A stretch of 64,000 bases of DNA from Mycolicibacterium senegalense. Its GTDB lineage: Bacteria > Actinomycetota > Actinomycetes > Mycobacteriales > Mycobacteriaceae. Below are positions 32,764 to 41,454 of this stretch, piece by piece (position 1 is the stretch's first letter; each line of letters opens with the position of its first letter). A program made the translations under genes and the position numbers. Under the pieces are notes generated by a model that ran no database searches, was not told the origin of the DNA, and was given only the letters and a program-made list of their open reading frames with translations. The DNA lies in assembly GCF_019645875.1 (NCBI RefSeq), contig NZ_CP081000.1, positions 4,340,001-4,404,000 of the forward strand, written 5' to 3'.

Positions 32764-33689
32764 GTCGACACCTCCAGTACCCCGCGCACCGCGTCGAGAA
32801 CCCTTGACACCGTGAGCAACAGCAGGCCGCTGTCGGGTTCGGCTCCATGCGGATCTCCACAATCACCAGCCCACAGCGCCACGTGCGGCCCGTCGCCCGG
32901 CGGACCCCACCGGCTCGGCGGCGTGGGGCCGAACAGCAGCACCGATGGTGTACCGGTTGCCGTAGCGATATGTCCGACGCCGGTGTCACCGCAGATGAGC
33001 AACCGGCAGTCGTTGATCAGCGCCACCAACTCGAGGAGGTCGAGGGTGCCTGCCAGCATGGCGGTTTCGGGGAGGCCGGCCTGTTCCACGATTCCACGGG
33101 CCAGATCCGTTTCATTGGTATCGCCGGTCACCACGACATCGCATCCGGCTTCGCGCAACGCTGCCGCGACCGCCGCGTAGCGTTCGGCCGGCCACCGACG
33201 GGATGGAAACGCCGCACCCGGGTGGATCACCACCACGCCGGAGCGCTCCGGATAATCCGCCGGCCGCTCGATCGCCAGATCCCGCCGATCACAATCGATC
33301 CCGTGCCATTCCAGCAGATGACACCAGCGGTCGACTTCGTGCAGATCGCTGCGCCACGGCGGCCCGCTCAGCTCCGGGTATCGGGCATGCCGATGGCTGA
33401 GCATTGATTTCGGTCGCAGGGTGAGCAGATCCGCGATGCTCTCCGGGCCGCTGCCGTGAAGGTTCACTGCCAGGTCCGGCGCGCGCCCCTGCGGCTTCAG
33501 CCTGCCCAGCCCTGGCGTTGGGTCCACCTCGGTGACCGCACCGGACAGCATCGCCAGGTCGCGAAACCGCTCTGGTGCAGCCAGCACGATACGTGCGTCG
33601 GGGAAAGCTCTCCGCAGGCCGCGCAGTGCCGGGAACCCAGTCATCATGTCGCCCAGTCCCAGAGCGCGCAGGACGACTATGTCGTTCAT
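32760..33689 (-). CDS. GT9-family (heptosyltransferase-like) glycosyltransferase, copy 1
   Basis: 309 residues. GT-B fold of the heptosyltransferase family: VVLRALGLGDMMTGFPALRGLRRAFP (lipid-A-heptosyltransferase-like N-terminus), VVIHPGAAFPSRRWPAERYAAVA and ICGDTGVGHIATATGTPSVLLFGPTPPSRWGP. Family uses ADP-heptose; the operon encodes an ADP-heptose route, so donor and enzyme match. ATG at 33689 begins the conserved part. ATGA overlaps on both sides. Confidence 0.88.
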   Translation of the reverse strand: MNDIVVLRALGLGDMMTGFPALRGLRRAFPDARIVLAAPERFRDLAMLSGAVTEVDPTPGLGRLKPQGRAPDLAVNLHGSGPESIADLLTLRPKSMLSHRHARYPELSGPPWRSDLHEVDRWCHLLEWHGIDCDRRDLAIERPADYPERSGVVVIHPGAAFPSRRWPAERYAAVAAALREAGCDVVVTGDTNETDLARGIVEQAGLPETAMLAGTLDLLELVALINDCRLLICGDTGVGHIATATGTPSVLLFGPTPPSRWGPPGDGPHVALWAGDCGDPHGAEPDSGLLLLTVSRVLDAVRGVLEVST

Positions 33690-34372
33690 GGCCACGACGA
33701 CTCCGTGGAGGAACACACCACGAGCTCCCGTACCTCACATCCTGCGGGTTGAGAAAGGGCGAAGACCACCGTCTCCGCGACATTGGCGGGCTCGTTGAGC
33801 TTGGCGTCCGGCGGCGGCAGGTACTGCTCGTCACGCCCGTCGAAGAACGAGGTGTACATGCCGCCAGGAATCAGGGTGGTCACCCCGACCTCCCCCGCCA
33901 GCTCGGCGGCCAAGGCGCGGCTGAAACCCACGACACCGAACTTCGAGGCGCAGTAAGCCGTGGCGTCGCTGACGGCTTTGATGCCCAGCGTCGACGCACA
34001 TGTGACGATGCGCCCGTGGCTGGATTTCAGGAAAGGCAGCGCCGAACGGATCACCGCGACGGTCCCGAGCAGGTTGACATGGATCACCCGCTCCCAGTCC
34101 TTGGCGGGCACATCGGTCAGCTTGCCGCACGAGTCGACGCCCGCCGCGGTGAACACGCCGTCGATGACGCCGCCGGCCCGATCGGCCAGGCTACGTACCG
34201 CGGAGTCCACGGCTTCGGTGTCCGCCAGATCCGCGCGGTGGAACTCAACCTCGGCGGCGGGGGTCTGCCGGTCGATCACCAGAGGCCTACCACCATGGCG
34301 CACAACAGCTTCCACTGTGGCCGCACCCAGACCCGAGGCGCCGCCGGTGATGAGGATATTGCCAAGATTCAC
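33686..34372 (-). CDS. Short-chain dehydrogenase/reductase in the glycan operon
   Basis: 228 residues, classical SDR: ILITGGASGLGAATV, TAAGVDS, catalytic Ser in CASTLG and YCASK (YxxxK). This is not an extended SDR, so it is not an HldD-type heptose epimerase. It may oxidise or reduce a nucleotide sugar or an acceptor. Overlaps the GT9 gene by 4 bases; 15 bases downstream of hldE. Confidence 0.82.
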   Translation of the reverse strand: MNLGNILITGGASGLGAATVEAVVRHGGRPLVIDRQTPAAEVEFHRADLADTEAVDSAVRSLADRAGGVIDGVFTAAGVDSCGKLTDVPAKDWERVIHVNLLGTVAVIRSALPFLKSSHGRIVTCASTLGIKAVSDATAYCASKFGVVGFSRALAAELAGEVGVTTLIPGGMYTSFFDGRDEQYLPPPDAKLNEPANVAETVVFALSQPAGCEVRELVVCSSTESSWP

Positions 34373-34387
34373 GAGTTGCCCTTTCGG

Positions 34388-35749
34388 TCATGACCGCATC
34401 GCGGCGATCAACTTGGATGAGGAGTAACCGGCGATCGTCGGCAGTAAAACCACGTCTCCCCCATGGCTTCGCACCACTGATGCCTCCGGCAGGTCGGTCT
34501 CCGCGTAGTCGCCACCTTTGACCCACACATCGGGCCGCAACACTTCCAACTGCTGCTCGGGCGACGTTTCGTCGAAGATCACCACGGCGTCGACACAGGC
34601 AAGCGCGCACAGCACCCGGGCACGGTCGGCTTGCGCCATCACCGGCCGGCTCGGTCCTTTCAGCGCCCGGACCGAGTCGTCCGAATTGAGTAGCACCACC
34701 AATGCATCACCCAACTGCCGCGCTCGGTGCAACAACCGGATGTGCCCGGTGTGCAGCAGATCGAAGCAGCCGCCGGTGGCGATGAGCCTGCCGCCACGGC
34801 GCCGAAGACGGTCGCGCACCTCGGCGGCCTCGCCGAGGATGGCAGTGAATTCCGGTGTTCCGCCATTGGCTCCGATCGCGCCGGGCGTGGACACGCCGAC
34901 CGCTCCCCCTGTGGCGACGAACCGGCTTGCCGCACATACCGCCTCGGTGACGGCCGGGATGGTGGTGTTGCCTTCGGCCAGGGCGAGCGTCGCCGCCACC
35001 GCGAACCGGTCACCCGCACCGCAGGTGTCCGACCTGGCAGAGCCGGCGGCCAGAGACACGGGGACGGTGATGTCGGTGAGGCCGCCGTCGTCGGTGGAAA
35101 CCGTGGCGCCCCGATCACCGAGCGTTACGCTGACTGCTCGCGCGCGCCACTGCCGGCGCAGCGTTTCCGCCGAAACACCTTGGGCCTCGGACTGGTTAGG
35201 GGTCGCCAGCCAGCATCCGGGTACCGGCGGCGCACCCCGCGGGTGCGGATCCCACACCAGTGGAACTCGGGTGGCGGTGTCTTCGAGCAATTGCCGCAGC
35301 CCGGGGTGCGCGCTCACCCCGCGGCCGTAATCCGCGACGCAGATCGCCCTGGCTTGACCGAGAACCTCGGAAACGGAAGCGGGCAGATCCTGCCCGACGA
35401 CGATTCCGTCGCCGTGATCCAGGCGCAGCATCGACTGGCCGGAGGCTCGAATCCTGGTCTTACACACCGTGCTCCCGGCCATCGGCAGGGCGACCACGGT
35501 GATGCCCGCCGCGGTCAGCAGCTCGGTCAGTCGCCGGCCGTCATCGTCCTCGGCGATGGCCGTCACCAAGACCACGCCCGATTCGATGCGGGCAGCCAGC
35601 ACTGCAGCCAGACCCGCTCCGCCGGGCCGTTGCCACAATCGGTCGGCATCGACGACCGGCACCGGGGCTTCCGGGCTGAGCCGGGTGGCGCTGCCCTCGA
35701 TGTCCACATCGAGCATGCTGTCCCCGACGATCACCAATGGCTTACTCAT
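34388..35749 (-). CDS. hldE: Bifunctional heptose 7-phosphate kinase / heptose 1-phosphate adenylyltransferase (HldE-like)
   Basis: 453 residues, close to the 477 of the E. coli enzyme. N-terminal PfkB-type kinase: GDSMLDVDIEG at the start, the catalytic DTCGAGDRFAVAATLAL near residue 245. C-terminal cytidylyltransferase-like domain: ATGGCFDLLHTGHIRLLHRAR (H-x-G-H) and WVKGGDYAE. These are the two steps flanking GmhB in ADP-heptose synthesis. ATG at 35749, 8-base overlap with gmhA. Presence in a mycobacterium outside the known GDP-heptose genes is notable. Confidence 0.9.
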   Translation of the reverse strand: MSKPLVIVGDSMLDVDIEGSATRLSPEAPVPVVDADRLWQRPGGAGLAAVLAARIESGVVLVTAIAEDDDGRRLTELLTAAGITVVALPMAGSTVCKTRIRASGQSMLRLDHGDGIVVGQDLPASVSEVLGQARAICVADYGRGVSAHPGLRQLLEDTATRVPLVWDPHPRGAPPVPGCWLATPNQSEAQGVSAETLRRQWRARAVSVTLGDRGATVSTDDGGLTDITVPVSLAAGSARSDTCGAGDRFAVAATLALAEGNTTIPAVTEAVCAASRFVATGGAVGVSTPGAIGANGGTPEFTAILGEAAEVRDRLRRRGGRLIATGGCFDLLHTGHIRLLHRARQLGDALVVLLNSDDSVRALKGPSRPVMAQADRARVLCALACVDAVVIFDETSPEQQLEVLRPDVWVKGGDYAETDLPEASVVRSHGGDVVLLPTIAGYSSSKLIAAMRS

Positions 35750-36341
35750 CCGGACCTCCTCCCGCAGCAGGCATGCGGCCTTTGTCGCGCAACGCATCGT
35801 CGAGCGCGATGCACAGGGAGTGCACGAGCAGGAGATGGATCTCCTGGACGGTCGCGGTGGTCGGCGCCTCGACGCACACGGCGTCATCGCACATCGCCGC
35901 AAGCGGATTGGGCGCGGGCCCGGTCATCGCCCACGCGGTCAGCCCGGCCTCGTGTGCTGCCTTGACGGCGGCCAGCACGTTGGGGCTGGTGCCACTCGTG
36001 GACAGGGCGACCAACACATCGCCGGTGCGGCCATGGGCGCGCACGCCCCGGGCGAACATCTCCTCGGACCCGTAGTCGTTGACCACCGCGGTCAGTGCCG
36101 AGGTGTCGGCGTGCAGCGCGATGGCCGACAAGGGCATCCGCTCATCCTTGAACCGGCCCACCAGCTCAGCGGTCAAGTGTTGTGCCTCGGCGGCACTGCC
36201 TCCGTTTCCACACGCCAGCAAGCGGCCGTCGGCGGTCAGCACGTCAGCCAGATGGTGCCCCCAACCCGTGAGCCGGGAAGTTTCGGCACTGACCCGGCCC
36301 ACCGCCTCGGCAAGCGACGCGATGTGTTCTCCGATCATCAT
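35742..36341 (-). CDS. gmhA: Phosphoheptose isomerase (GmhA-like)
   Basis: 199 residues. Sedoheptulose 7-phosphate isomerase with a SIS domain: LLACGNGGSAAEAQHLTAELVGRF, GDVLVALSTSGTSPNVLAAV, and EIHLLLVHSLCIALDDAL near the end. Converts sedoheptulose 7-phosphate to D-glycero-D-manno-heptose 7-phosphate. GGAGG lies 6 bases before ATG 36341 (a second ATG is at 36338). Overlaps hldE downstream and GT9 copy 2 upstream. Confidence 0.9.
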   Translation of the reverse strand: MMIGEHIASLAEAVGRVSAETSRLTGWGHHLADVLTADGRLLACGNGGSAAEAQHLTAELVGRFKDERMPLSAIALHADTSALTAVVNDYGSEEMFARGVRAHGRTGDVLVALSTSGTSPNVLAAVKAAHEAGLTAWAMTGPAPNPLAAMCDDAVCVEAPTTATVQEIHLLLVHSLCIALDDALRDKGRMPAAGGGPDE

Positions 36342-37357
36342 TTCCTACCTCCCAAACTTTCGACCGCAGTGATCAATTCGGCGTCGGTGATCCCATCCAG
36401 ACACGGATGTCCCGGCACCGGGCAGGTGCGTGCCCGGGTAGCGCGGCAGGGTGCCTCCTGATCGCCGAGCACCACCACCCTGGGCGCGTACGGACTCCAC
36501 TGAGCTGCCGGGACGACCGGGGCGAACAGCGACACCACCGGAGCTCCCACCGCGGCGGCCAGGTGCGCCGGCCCGGTGTTGGGTGCGACCACCACGGCTG
36601 CCCCCGTGTAGACGGCAGCCAACGTCGCCAGGCTCGTCCTGCCGCCCAGGTCTATCGCGATACCGTCGGCCACGTGTGCGGTCAGCTCGCGCTCGTCCTC
36701 ACCGCCGGTCACCACGACCCGGCGCCCCGCTGCCGTCAGCGCGCGCACCATCGCCGCGCTGCGGGCCACACTCGGCTGCCGCGCCGCCACCGCCGCCCCG
36801 GGATGAAACACCACATACGGTGCCGGGCCGATCAATTCGTCGAGTTCGGCCGGCAACGGCGGCACGCCCTCGACCGTCAGCGACCCGTCATCGCCGGGCG
36901 GCAGCCCGAACCCGGCGGCGCGGGCCAGCGACAGCGCCCGCTCGGGCTCAGGTATCCCGGCCTCGACGTGATGCCGCAGATCGAGAAGCGTGCCCGGGTA
37001 GTCCTCGCTGATGGCGCCCACCCACCTGATCTCGGCCATCCGACAGATCAGCGCCAGCGGCAGTGGCGACTGGTGGTACGAAGTGAACACGAACGCGCGA
37101 TCGGGAGCGATGTCGCGGAGTTGCTTGATCAGCGCGTGAACATGGTCCGGGGTCAGTTCGGGAGAGTCGAAATCGACCCAGGGAGCCTGCCATTCGATGA
37201 TGTCGTCCACGCCGGGCAGCAGCTCGGCTGCCGCGCGCCCCCGCGGACCCGCCAGGAAGGTCACCGAATCGTGGGCGGCCGCCACCGCGCGAACGGCCGG
37301 CCCGGTGATGAGTACGTCACCGGCGCTGTCCAGCCTGGCCACCAACGCCCGCGTCAT
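36338..37357 (-). CDS. GT9-family (heptosyltransferase-like) glycosyltransferase, copy 2
   Basis: 339 residues. LVARLDSAGDVLITGPAVRAVAA at the N-terminus, YVVFHPGAAVAARQ in the middle and VVVAPNTGPAHLAAAVGAPVVSLFAPVVPAAQW near the C-terminus, the GT9 pattern. ATG at 37357. Only weakly similar to copy 1, so the two probably add different residues or act on different acceptors. Four-base overlap with gmhA. Confidence 0.87.
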   Translation of the reverse strand: MTRALVARLDSAGDVLITGPAVRAVAAAHDSVTFLAGPRGRAAAELLPGVDDIIEWQAPWVDFDSPELTPDHVHALIKQLRDIAPDRAFVFTSYHQSPLPLALICRMAEIRWVGAISEDYPGTLLDLRHHVEAGIPEPERALSLARAAGFGLPPGDDGSLTVEGVPPLPAELDELIGPAPYVVFHPGAAVAARQPSVARSAAMVRALTAAGRRVVVTGGEDERELTAHVADGIAIDLGGRTSLATLAAVYTGAAVVVAPNTGPAHLAAAVGAPVVSLFAPVVPAAQWSPYAPRVVVLGDQEAPCRATRARTCPVPGHPCLDGITDAELITAVESLGGRK

Positions 37358-37367
37358 CGCCGCCCCT

Positions 37368-38846
37368 TCATCGGGCGTCCCGCAGTACCAGCGCCACTGC
37401 GGCTTGCAGGGTCGGTGCCACCCTCGCGTAGCCGCGCGCATGCGAAATCTCGTGAGGCAGGGTCCGTTCCGTGGGCACCAGCACGGCGTCGGCCGTCGCG
37501 GCCAGCGCTGCTGCCACGTCGCCGCCGGTGTCCCCGATCAGTACGCATCGGGAGGGGGTGACTCCGAGTTCCTCTGCAGCCGCCCGCACCATGCCGGGTT
37601 CGGGCTTGCGGCAGGCGCAGCCCGCATCGGCGTCGTGCACACAGACCTGCCAGGAGTCGAACGGCCCCAACAACGCGTTCACCTGCGCGTTGACCGCTGC
37701 GAGTTGGCTCTTGCTGATGAGCCCTTTGGCGACTCCGGACTGGTTCGACACCACAGCCAACAGCAAGCCCCGTTCGCGCAATTGGTCGAGCGCCTCAGCC
37801 GCGCCGATCATCGGGCGCACGCCGGCGGGATCGTTGAGGTAGGGGCTGTCGACGATGATCGTGTCGTCTCGGTCCAGCAGCACGGCAAGCGGCGGATCAC
37901 GGTGTGCGGCACGGTATTTCCATTCGCCCCTCAGCCGGTGGGTGACGGCGACCGGCGGGATGAGCACACTGGTGATCAGCATCCGTAGCGCCTCGGTGAC
38001 GGTGCGCCGCCCGGCCAGGAACCGACGCCCGGCGAACTCCGCGGTCAGCACCAACCAAGCGGCGCGGGCCCAGCGGGACGCGGTCGGCCTCCGCAGCGTG
38101 ACAGCGGCCAGCGCAGCCAGGGTGGTCAGCACGTGCGCCGGCATCCGGCCCCGCCCCTCGCCGATGGCCGTCCGCCAGCCGCGACCATATTTGCGGCGCA
38201 GCAACGCGTCGTCGCGGTTCCCGATCTGTGCGCGCACACTGCTCATCCACGTGGCCGGTGCGACCGGATGCAGCGACTGCCTCGACCCCGAGACGATCTC
38301 GTGGCCGGCCAGCGTGATGCGCAATCCCAGATCCGAATCCTCTCGATAGGCGCGGGGAAATCGCTCGTCGAACCCACCGACTTCCACCAGCGCCGACCGC
38401 CGGTAGGCCATATCGGCGGTGATCCATTGCGCATCGGCCAGCCGTTGGGTGCGCCGCTCATCATCGGTGCTGCGCCGGCCTTCAGAGACCGGCACGTCGA
38501 TCACCGCCTGCGACCCGGCCGCACCGCGCCCATCGGCCTCGCGTAAGTCGTCGGCGAGCGCGGTCAGCCAATCTGGCTGCGGCTGCACATCGTCGTCGAG
38601 AAAGCAGACCCAGCGCGCCGTCGTGTGCCGCCAGCCGAGGTTGCGCGCCGCGGCCGGTCCTCGGCCGCCGCTGTGCAACACGGTCACGGGCAGGCCGGTG
38701 ACCACTCGCAGAGGTGGTTCGGGATCAGCACGGTCGTCGACCACGATGACCGCCTCCGGTGCCGGGCCATCGGAGCGTTCCAGCCCGGCCAGCAGCCGCT
38801 GCAACGAATCCCGGCCGATCGTGGGTACGACGATCGCGAAACTCAT
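37368..38846 (-). CDS. Fusion of GT2 glycosyltransferase and GmhB-like heptose-bisphosphate phosphatase
   Basis: 492 residues. The N-terminal half is GT2: FAIVVPTIGRDSLQRLLAGLE, GPAAARNLGWRHT, the metal-binding DDD in VCFLDDDVQPQPDW. The C-terminal half (from about residue 325) is an HAD phosphatase: LLDRDDTIIVDSPYLNDPAG, VVSNQSGVAKGLI, zinc-site CVHDADAGCACRKP, and GDTGGDVAAA. The phosphatase completes the GmhA-HldE route to ADP-heptose. The fusion ties precursor synthesis to a transferase; I recall no named example. Overlaps the carbamoyltransferase gene by 4 bases. Confidence 0.87.
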   Translation of the reverse strand: MSFAIVVPTIGRDSLQRLLAGLERSDGPAPEAVIVVDDRADPEPPLRVVTGLPVTVLHSGGRGPAAARNLGWRHTTARWVCFLDDDVQPQPDWLTALADDLREADGRGAAGSQAVIDVPVSEGRRSTDDERRTQRLADAQWITADMAYRRSALVEVGGFDERFPRAYREDSDLGLRITLAGHEIVSGSRQSLHPVAPATWMSSVRAQIGNRDDALLRRKYGRGWRTAIGEGRGRMPAHVLTTLAALAAVTLRRPTASRWARAAWLVLTAEFAGRRFLAGRRTVTEALRMLITSVLIPPVAVTHRLRGEWKYRAAHRDPPLAVLLDRDDTIIVDSPYLNDPAGVRPMIGAAEALDQLRERGLLLAVVSNQSGVAKGLISKSQLAAVNAQVNALLGPFDSWQVCVHDADAGCACRKPEPGMVRAAAEELGVTPSRCVLIGDTGGDVAAALAATADAVLVPTERTLPHEISHARGYARVAPTLQAAVALVLRDAR

Positions 38847-40459
38847 CGCTGCCTCCTCACCACATACGGACCGATGGCCAGCATGTCGATCGGCGCGGAC
38901 CCGAAGCACTCCAATGCATCTCGGGGGCTGTCGACCATCGGGCGGCCGGCAGTGTTGAAGCTGGTGTTGACGATCACCGGAACACCGGTGCGCTGGGCGA
39001 AGTGGCCGATCGTGGCGTGCATGAGCGCATCCGTGCGATCGACGGTCTGGATCCGCGCGGTGCCGTCGACATGGGTGACGGCCGGGATACGCGCCTGCCA
39101 GTCGGGTGCGACGTCGTGGACGAAGAGCATGTAGGGGCTGGGAATCGGTCCTCCGGAGAAGATTTCGCCGGCCCATTCGGCCAGCACCATCGGGGCCACG
39201 GGACGGAACTCCTCACGGCCTTTCACCGCGTTGAGGCGGTCCAGATTCTGCTTCTTGCGGGGATCTGCCAGCAGCGAGCGCCGGCCCAGGGCACGAGGCC
39301 CGAACTCCGAGCGGCCCTGGAACCAACCGATCACCTGGTCGTCGGCCAATGCCTGGCCGACGACCGCGGCCAGGTCGTCGGGCCGCTCATGGGGTACGGC
39401 AGCCTCGCTCAGCACCGTCTCGATCTCTTCGTCGGACCAGCTGCGCCCGAGCGCCGCCGAAGGCATCGGTGCGATCGGTTCACCGGCCTCGGCGGCCAGG
39501 GAGAGCGCCGCCCCCAGCGCCGTCCCGGAGTCACCGGCCGCGGGCTGGACCCAGATGTCCTCGAAAAGGCCGCTGCGATGCAGTACCGAGTTGGCCACGC
39601 AGTTGAGCGCCACTCCCCCCGCCAGACAAAGGTTCTCGTGATCGGTATGGGCGCGCAACCAACGCACCAGCTCGAGCAGCACTTCCTCCAGCACCAGCTG
39701 CACGCTGCACGCCAGGTCCACCCGGTCGTCCCAGTCGGAGCCGAACGACGACCACGCCACAGGTTTGGTGCGAAAGCCGCCGTCACCGGTGGCATAGACG
39801 AGGTCGCGGAATTGATCGGCGAACCGCGGAGTCCCATAGGACGCCATGGCCATCACCTTGTACTCGTCGCTGGACCGCTTGAAGCCCAGCTGTTGAGTGA
39901 GGTCCTCGTACAGCAGACCCAGTGAGTGCGGGAGCGACTGGGTGGCCAGCACGTCGAGCTTGCCGTCGGTGTACTCGCCGGCCAGCATCGACGTACGCTC
40001 CCCGCGGCCGTCGACGACCAGCACCGCGCAGTCCGGGTACGGAGACGCCAAAGCACTCGACGCGGCGTGCGCCACATGGTGCCGGACGAACCGCACCGCA
40101 GCAGGGTCCAGCCCGGGCAGGGCCGATTGCAGGAACCGCGGTGCCCGTTCGGCATAGAGGGTCCGCAGGTACTCCCAGTCCCGGTCCAGGCCTGCGGTAT
40201 CGGCGCTGTCGAGACCGTCCATCAGCCGCGGGTCGTAGGAGTAGCCGACCGCATCGACATCCGACGGCGTCAGGCCCGCCTGTTGCAGGCACCATCGCGC
40301 CGACTGCACCGGCAGTTCCCAGGTGGAAAAGGCCACCGCCTCCTTGCCGTGCTTACGGCGGGAGAAGCGCTCCTCCTCGGCCGCCGCGACCACCTGCCCG
40401 TCGACGACGAGTGCGGCAGCCGGGTCGTGAAAGACCGCATTGATTCCGAGTATCCGCAC
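38843..40459 (-). CDS. Carbamoyltransferase (NodU/CmcH/TobZ type)
   Basis: 538 residues. LGINAVFHDPAAALVVDGQ at the start, HHVAHAASSALASP and VLVVDGRGE in the ASKHA half, then GGVALNCVANSVL, and in the C-terminal half FQGRSEFGPRALGRRSLLADPR. Family moves carbamoyl groups from carbamoyl phosphate to sugars or antibiotics. In this operon a carbamoylated sugar is the natural reading. GTG at 40459 with GGAGAG upstream; the ORF beyond it overlaps the next gene and is rejected. Confidence 0.92.
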   Translation of the reverse strand: MRILGINAVFHDPAAALVVDGQVVAAAEEERFSRRKHGKEAVAFSTWELPVQSARWCLQQAGLTPSDVDAVGYSYDPRLMDGLDSADTAGLDRDWEYLRTLYAERAPRFLQSALPGLDPAAVRFVRHHVAHAASSALASPYPDCAVLVVDGRGERTSMLAGEYTDGKLDVLATQSLPHSLGLLYEDLTQQLGFKRSSDEYKVMAMASYGTPRFADQFRDLVYATGDGGFRTKPVAWSSFGSDWDDRVDLACSVQLVLEEVLLELVRWLRAHTDHENLCLAGGVALNCVANSVLHRSGLFEDIWVQPAAGDSGTALGAALSLAAEAGEPIAPMPSAALGRSWSDEEIETVLSEAAVPHERPDDLAAVVGQALADDQVIGWFQGRSEFGPRALGRRSLLADPRKKQNLDRLNAVKGREEFRPVAPMVLAEWAGEIFSGGPIPSPYMLFVHDVAPDWQARIPAVTHVDGTARIQTVDRTDALMHATIGHFAQRTGVPVIVNTSFNTAGRPMVDSPRDALECFGSAPIDMLAIGPYVVRRQR

Positions 40460-40469
40460 GTGTTCTCTC

Positions 40470-41414
40470 CTAAAAACTCTGCTGGGCAAACCATTCAAGG
40501 GTGGCGACCAGTCCCTTCCGGCAGTCGACGGCCGGCTGCCAGCCGAGCTTGTGGTGCGCCTCGGTGATGTCGGGACAGCGTCGTTGCGGGTCGTCGAGCG
40601 CTGCGGGCAGGAATCGGATGGGCGAATCACTGCCGGCCAGATCCCTGATCGTTTCGGCGATCTCCAGTACCGACAGCTCCCGCGGGTTTCCGATGTTGAT
40701 CGGGCCGGTGCAATCGGCACGGGCCATTGCCAGCAAGGCGTCGACGGTGTCGTCGACGTAACACAGCGATCGGGTCTGATGTCCGGTTCCGTGGACCGTG
40801 ATGGGCTCTCCGGCCAGTGCCTGTCGACAGAACGTCGGCACGATGCGACCGTCGTCGTCTCGCATCCGCGGCCCATAGGTGTTGAACAGCCGGGCCACCC
40901 CGATATCGGTCGAGCGCTCGCTGCGGTAGGCGAAGGCCAACGCCTCGGCGAATCGCTTGGACTCGTCGTACATGCTGCGTGGGCCGACCGGATTCACGTT
41001 GCCCCAATAGGTCTCGCGCTGGGGGTGCTCGAGGGGATCTCCATAGACCTCGCTGGTGGATGCCAGCACCATCCGGGCCCCGCACCGGTCGGCGATGTCG
41101 AGCACGTTGCCTGTCCCCACCGCACCGGTACGCAGGGTGTGCACCGGCATACTCTGGTAGTCCACCGGAGATGCCGGGGATGCCAAATGGAAAATAGTGT
41201 CCACCAACGGAATGTCGACCAGCGGCACGGTGATGTCGTGGTGCATGAACTGGTAACCACGGCGGTCAGCCAGCAGTGACTGGGCACTGGGCGCACTCGT
41301 GGACAGGTCGTCGACGGCGAGCACCTCGACGCCGTCATCGAGCAATCGCTGACAGAGATGGCCCCCGAGAAAGCCTCCGCCCCCGGTGACCAGCACCCGT
41401 TTGAGTTCACGCAT
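40470..41414 (-). CDS. NAD-dependent epimerase/decarboxylase, UDP-xylose synthase (UXS)-like
   Basis: 314 residues. Extended SDR: RVLVTGGGGFLGGHLCQRLL, STSEVYGDPLEHPQ and the catalytic YDESKR. RLFNTYGPRM and GHQTRSLCYVDD match UDP-glucuronate decarboxylases (UXS), which turn UDP-glucuronate into UDP-xylose; a related 4-epimerase cannot be excluded. First gene of the nine-gene operon; UDP-glucose dehydrogenase, its probable supplier, is the last. Confidence 0.87.
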   Translation of the reverse strand: MRELKRVLVTGGGGFLGGHLCQRLLDDGVEVLAVDDLSTSAPSAQSLLADRRGYQFMHHDITVPLVDIPLVDTIFHLASPASPVDYQSMPVHTLRTGAVGTGNVLDIADRCGARMVLASTSEVYGDPLEHPQRETYWGNVNPVGPRSMYDESKRFAEALAFAYRSERSTDIGVARLFNTYGPRMRDDDGRIVPTFCRQALAGEPITVHGTGHQTRSLCYVDDTVDALLAMARADCTGPINIGNPRELSVLEIAETIRDLAGSDSPIRFLPAALDDPQRRCPDITEAHHKLGWQPAVDCRKGLVATLEWFAQQSF

Positions 41415-41418
41415 GGGC

Positions 41419-41443
41419 GTTTTCCCAACGCCGTAGCGGGTAG
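41419..41443 (+). promoter_or_regulatory. SigF-type promoter of the GT2 gene at 41455
   Basis: GTTT (41419-41422), 15-base spacer, GGGTAG (41438-41443). Start expected about 5 bases before the ATG at 41455. It lies in the 40-base gap between divergent glycan genes. Confidence 0.72.
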
Positions 41444-41454
41444 TCGGCCGTGTT

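Noticed and set aside
40460-40876. N-terminal extension of the carbamoyltransferase frame
   Set aside because: It runs into the UXS-like gene and lacks similarity; GTG 40459 has a ribosome-binding site and the conserved start LGINAVFHDP.
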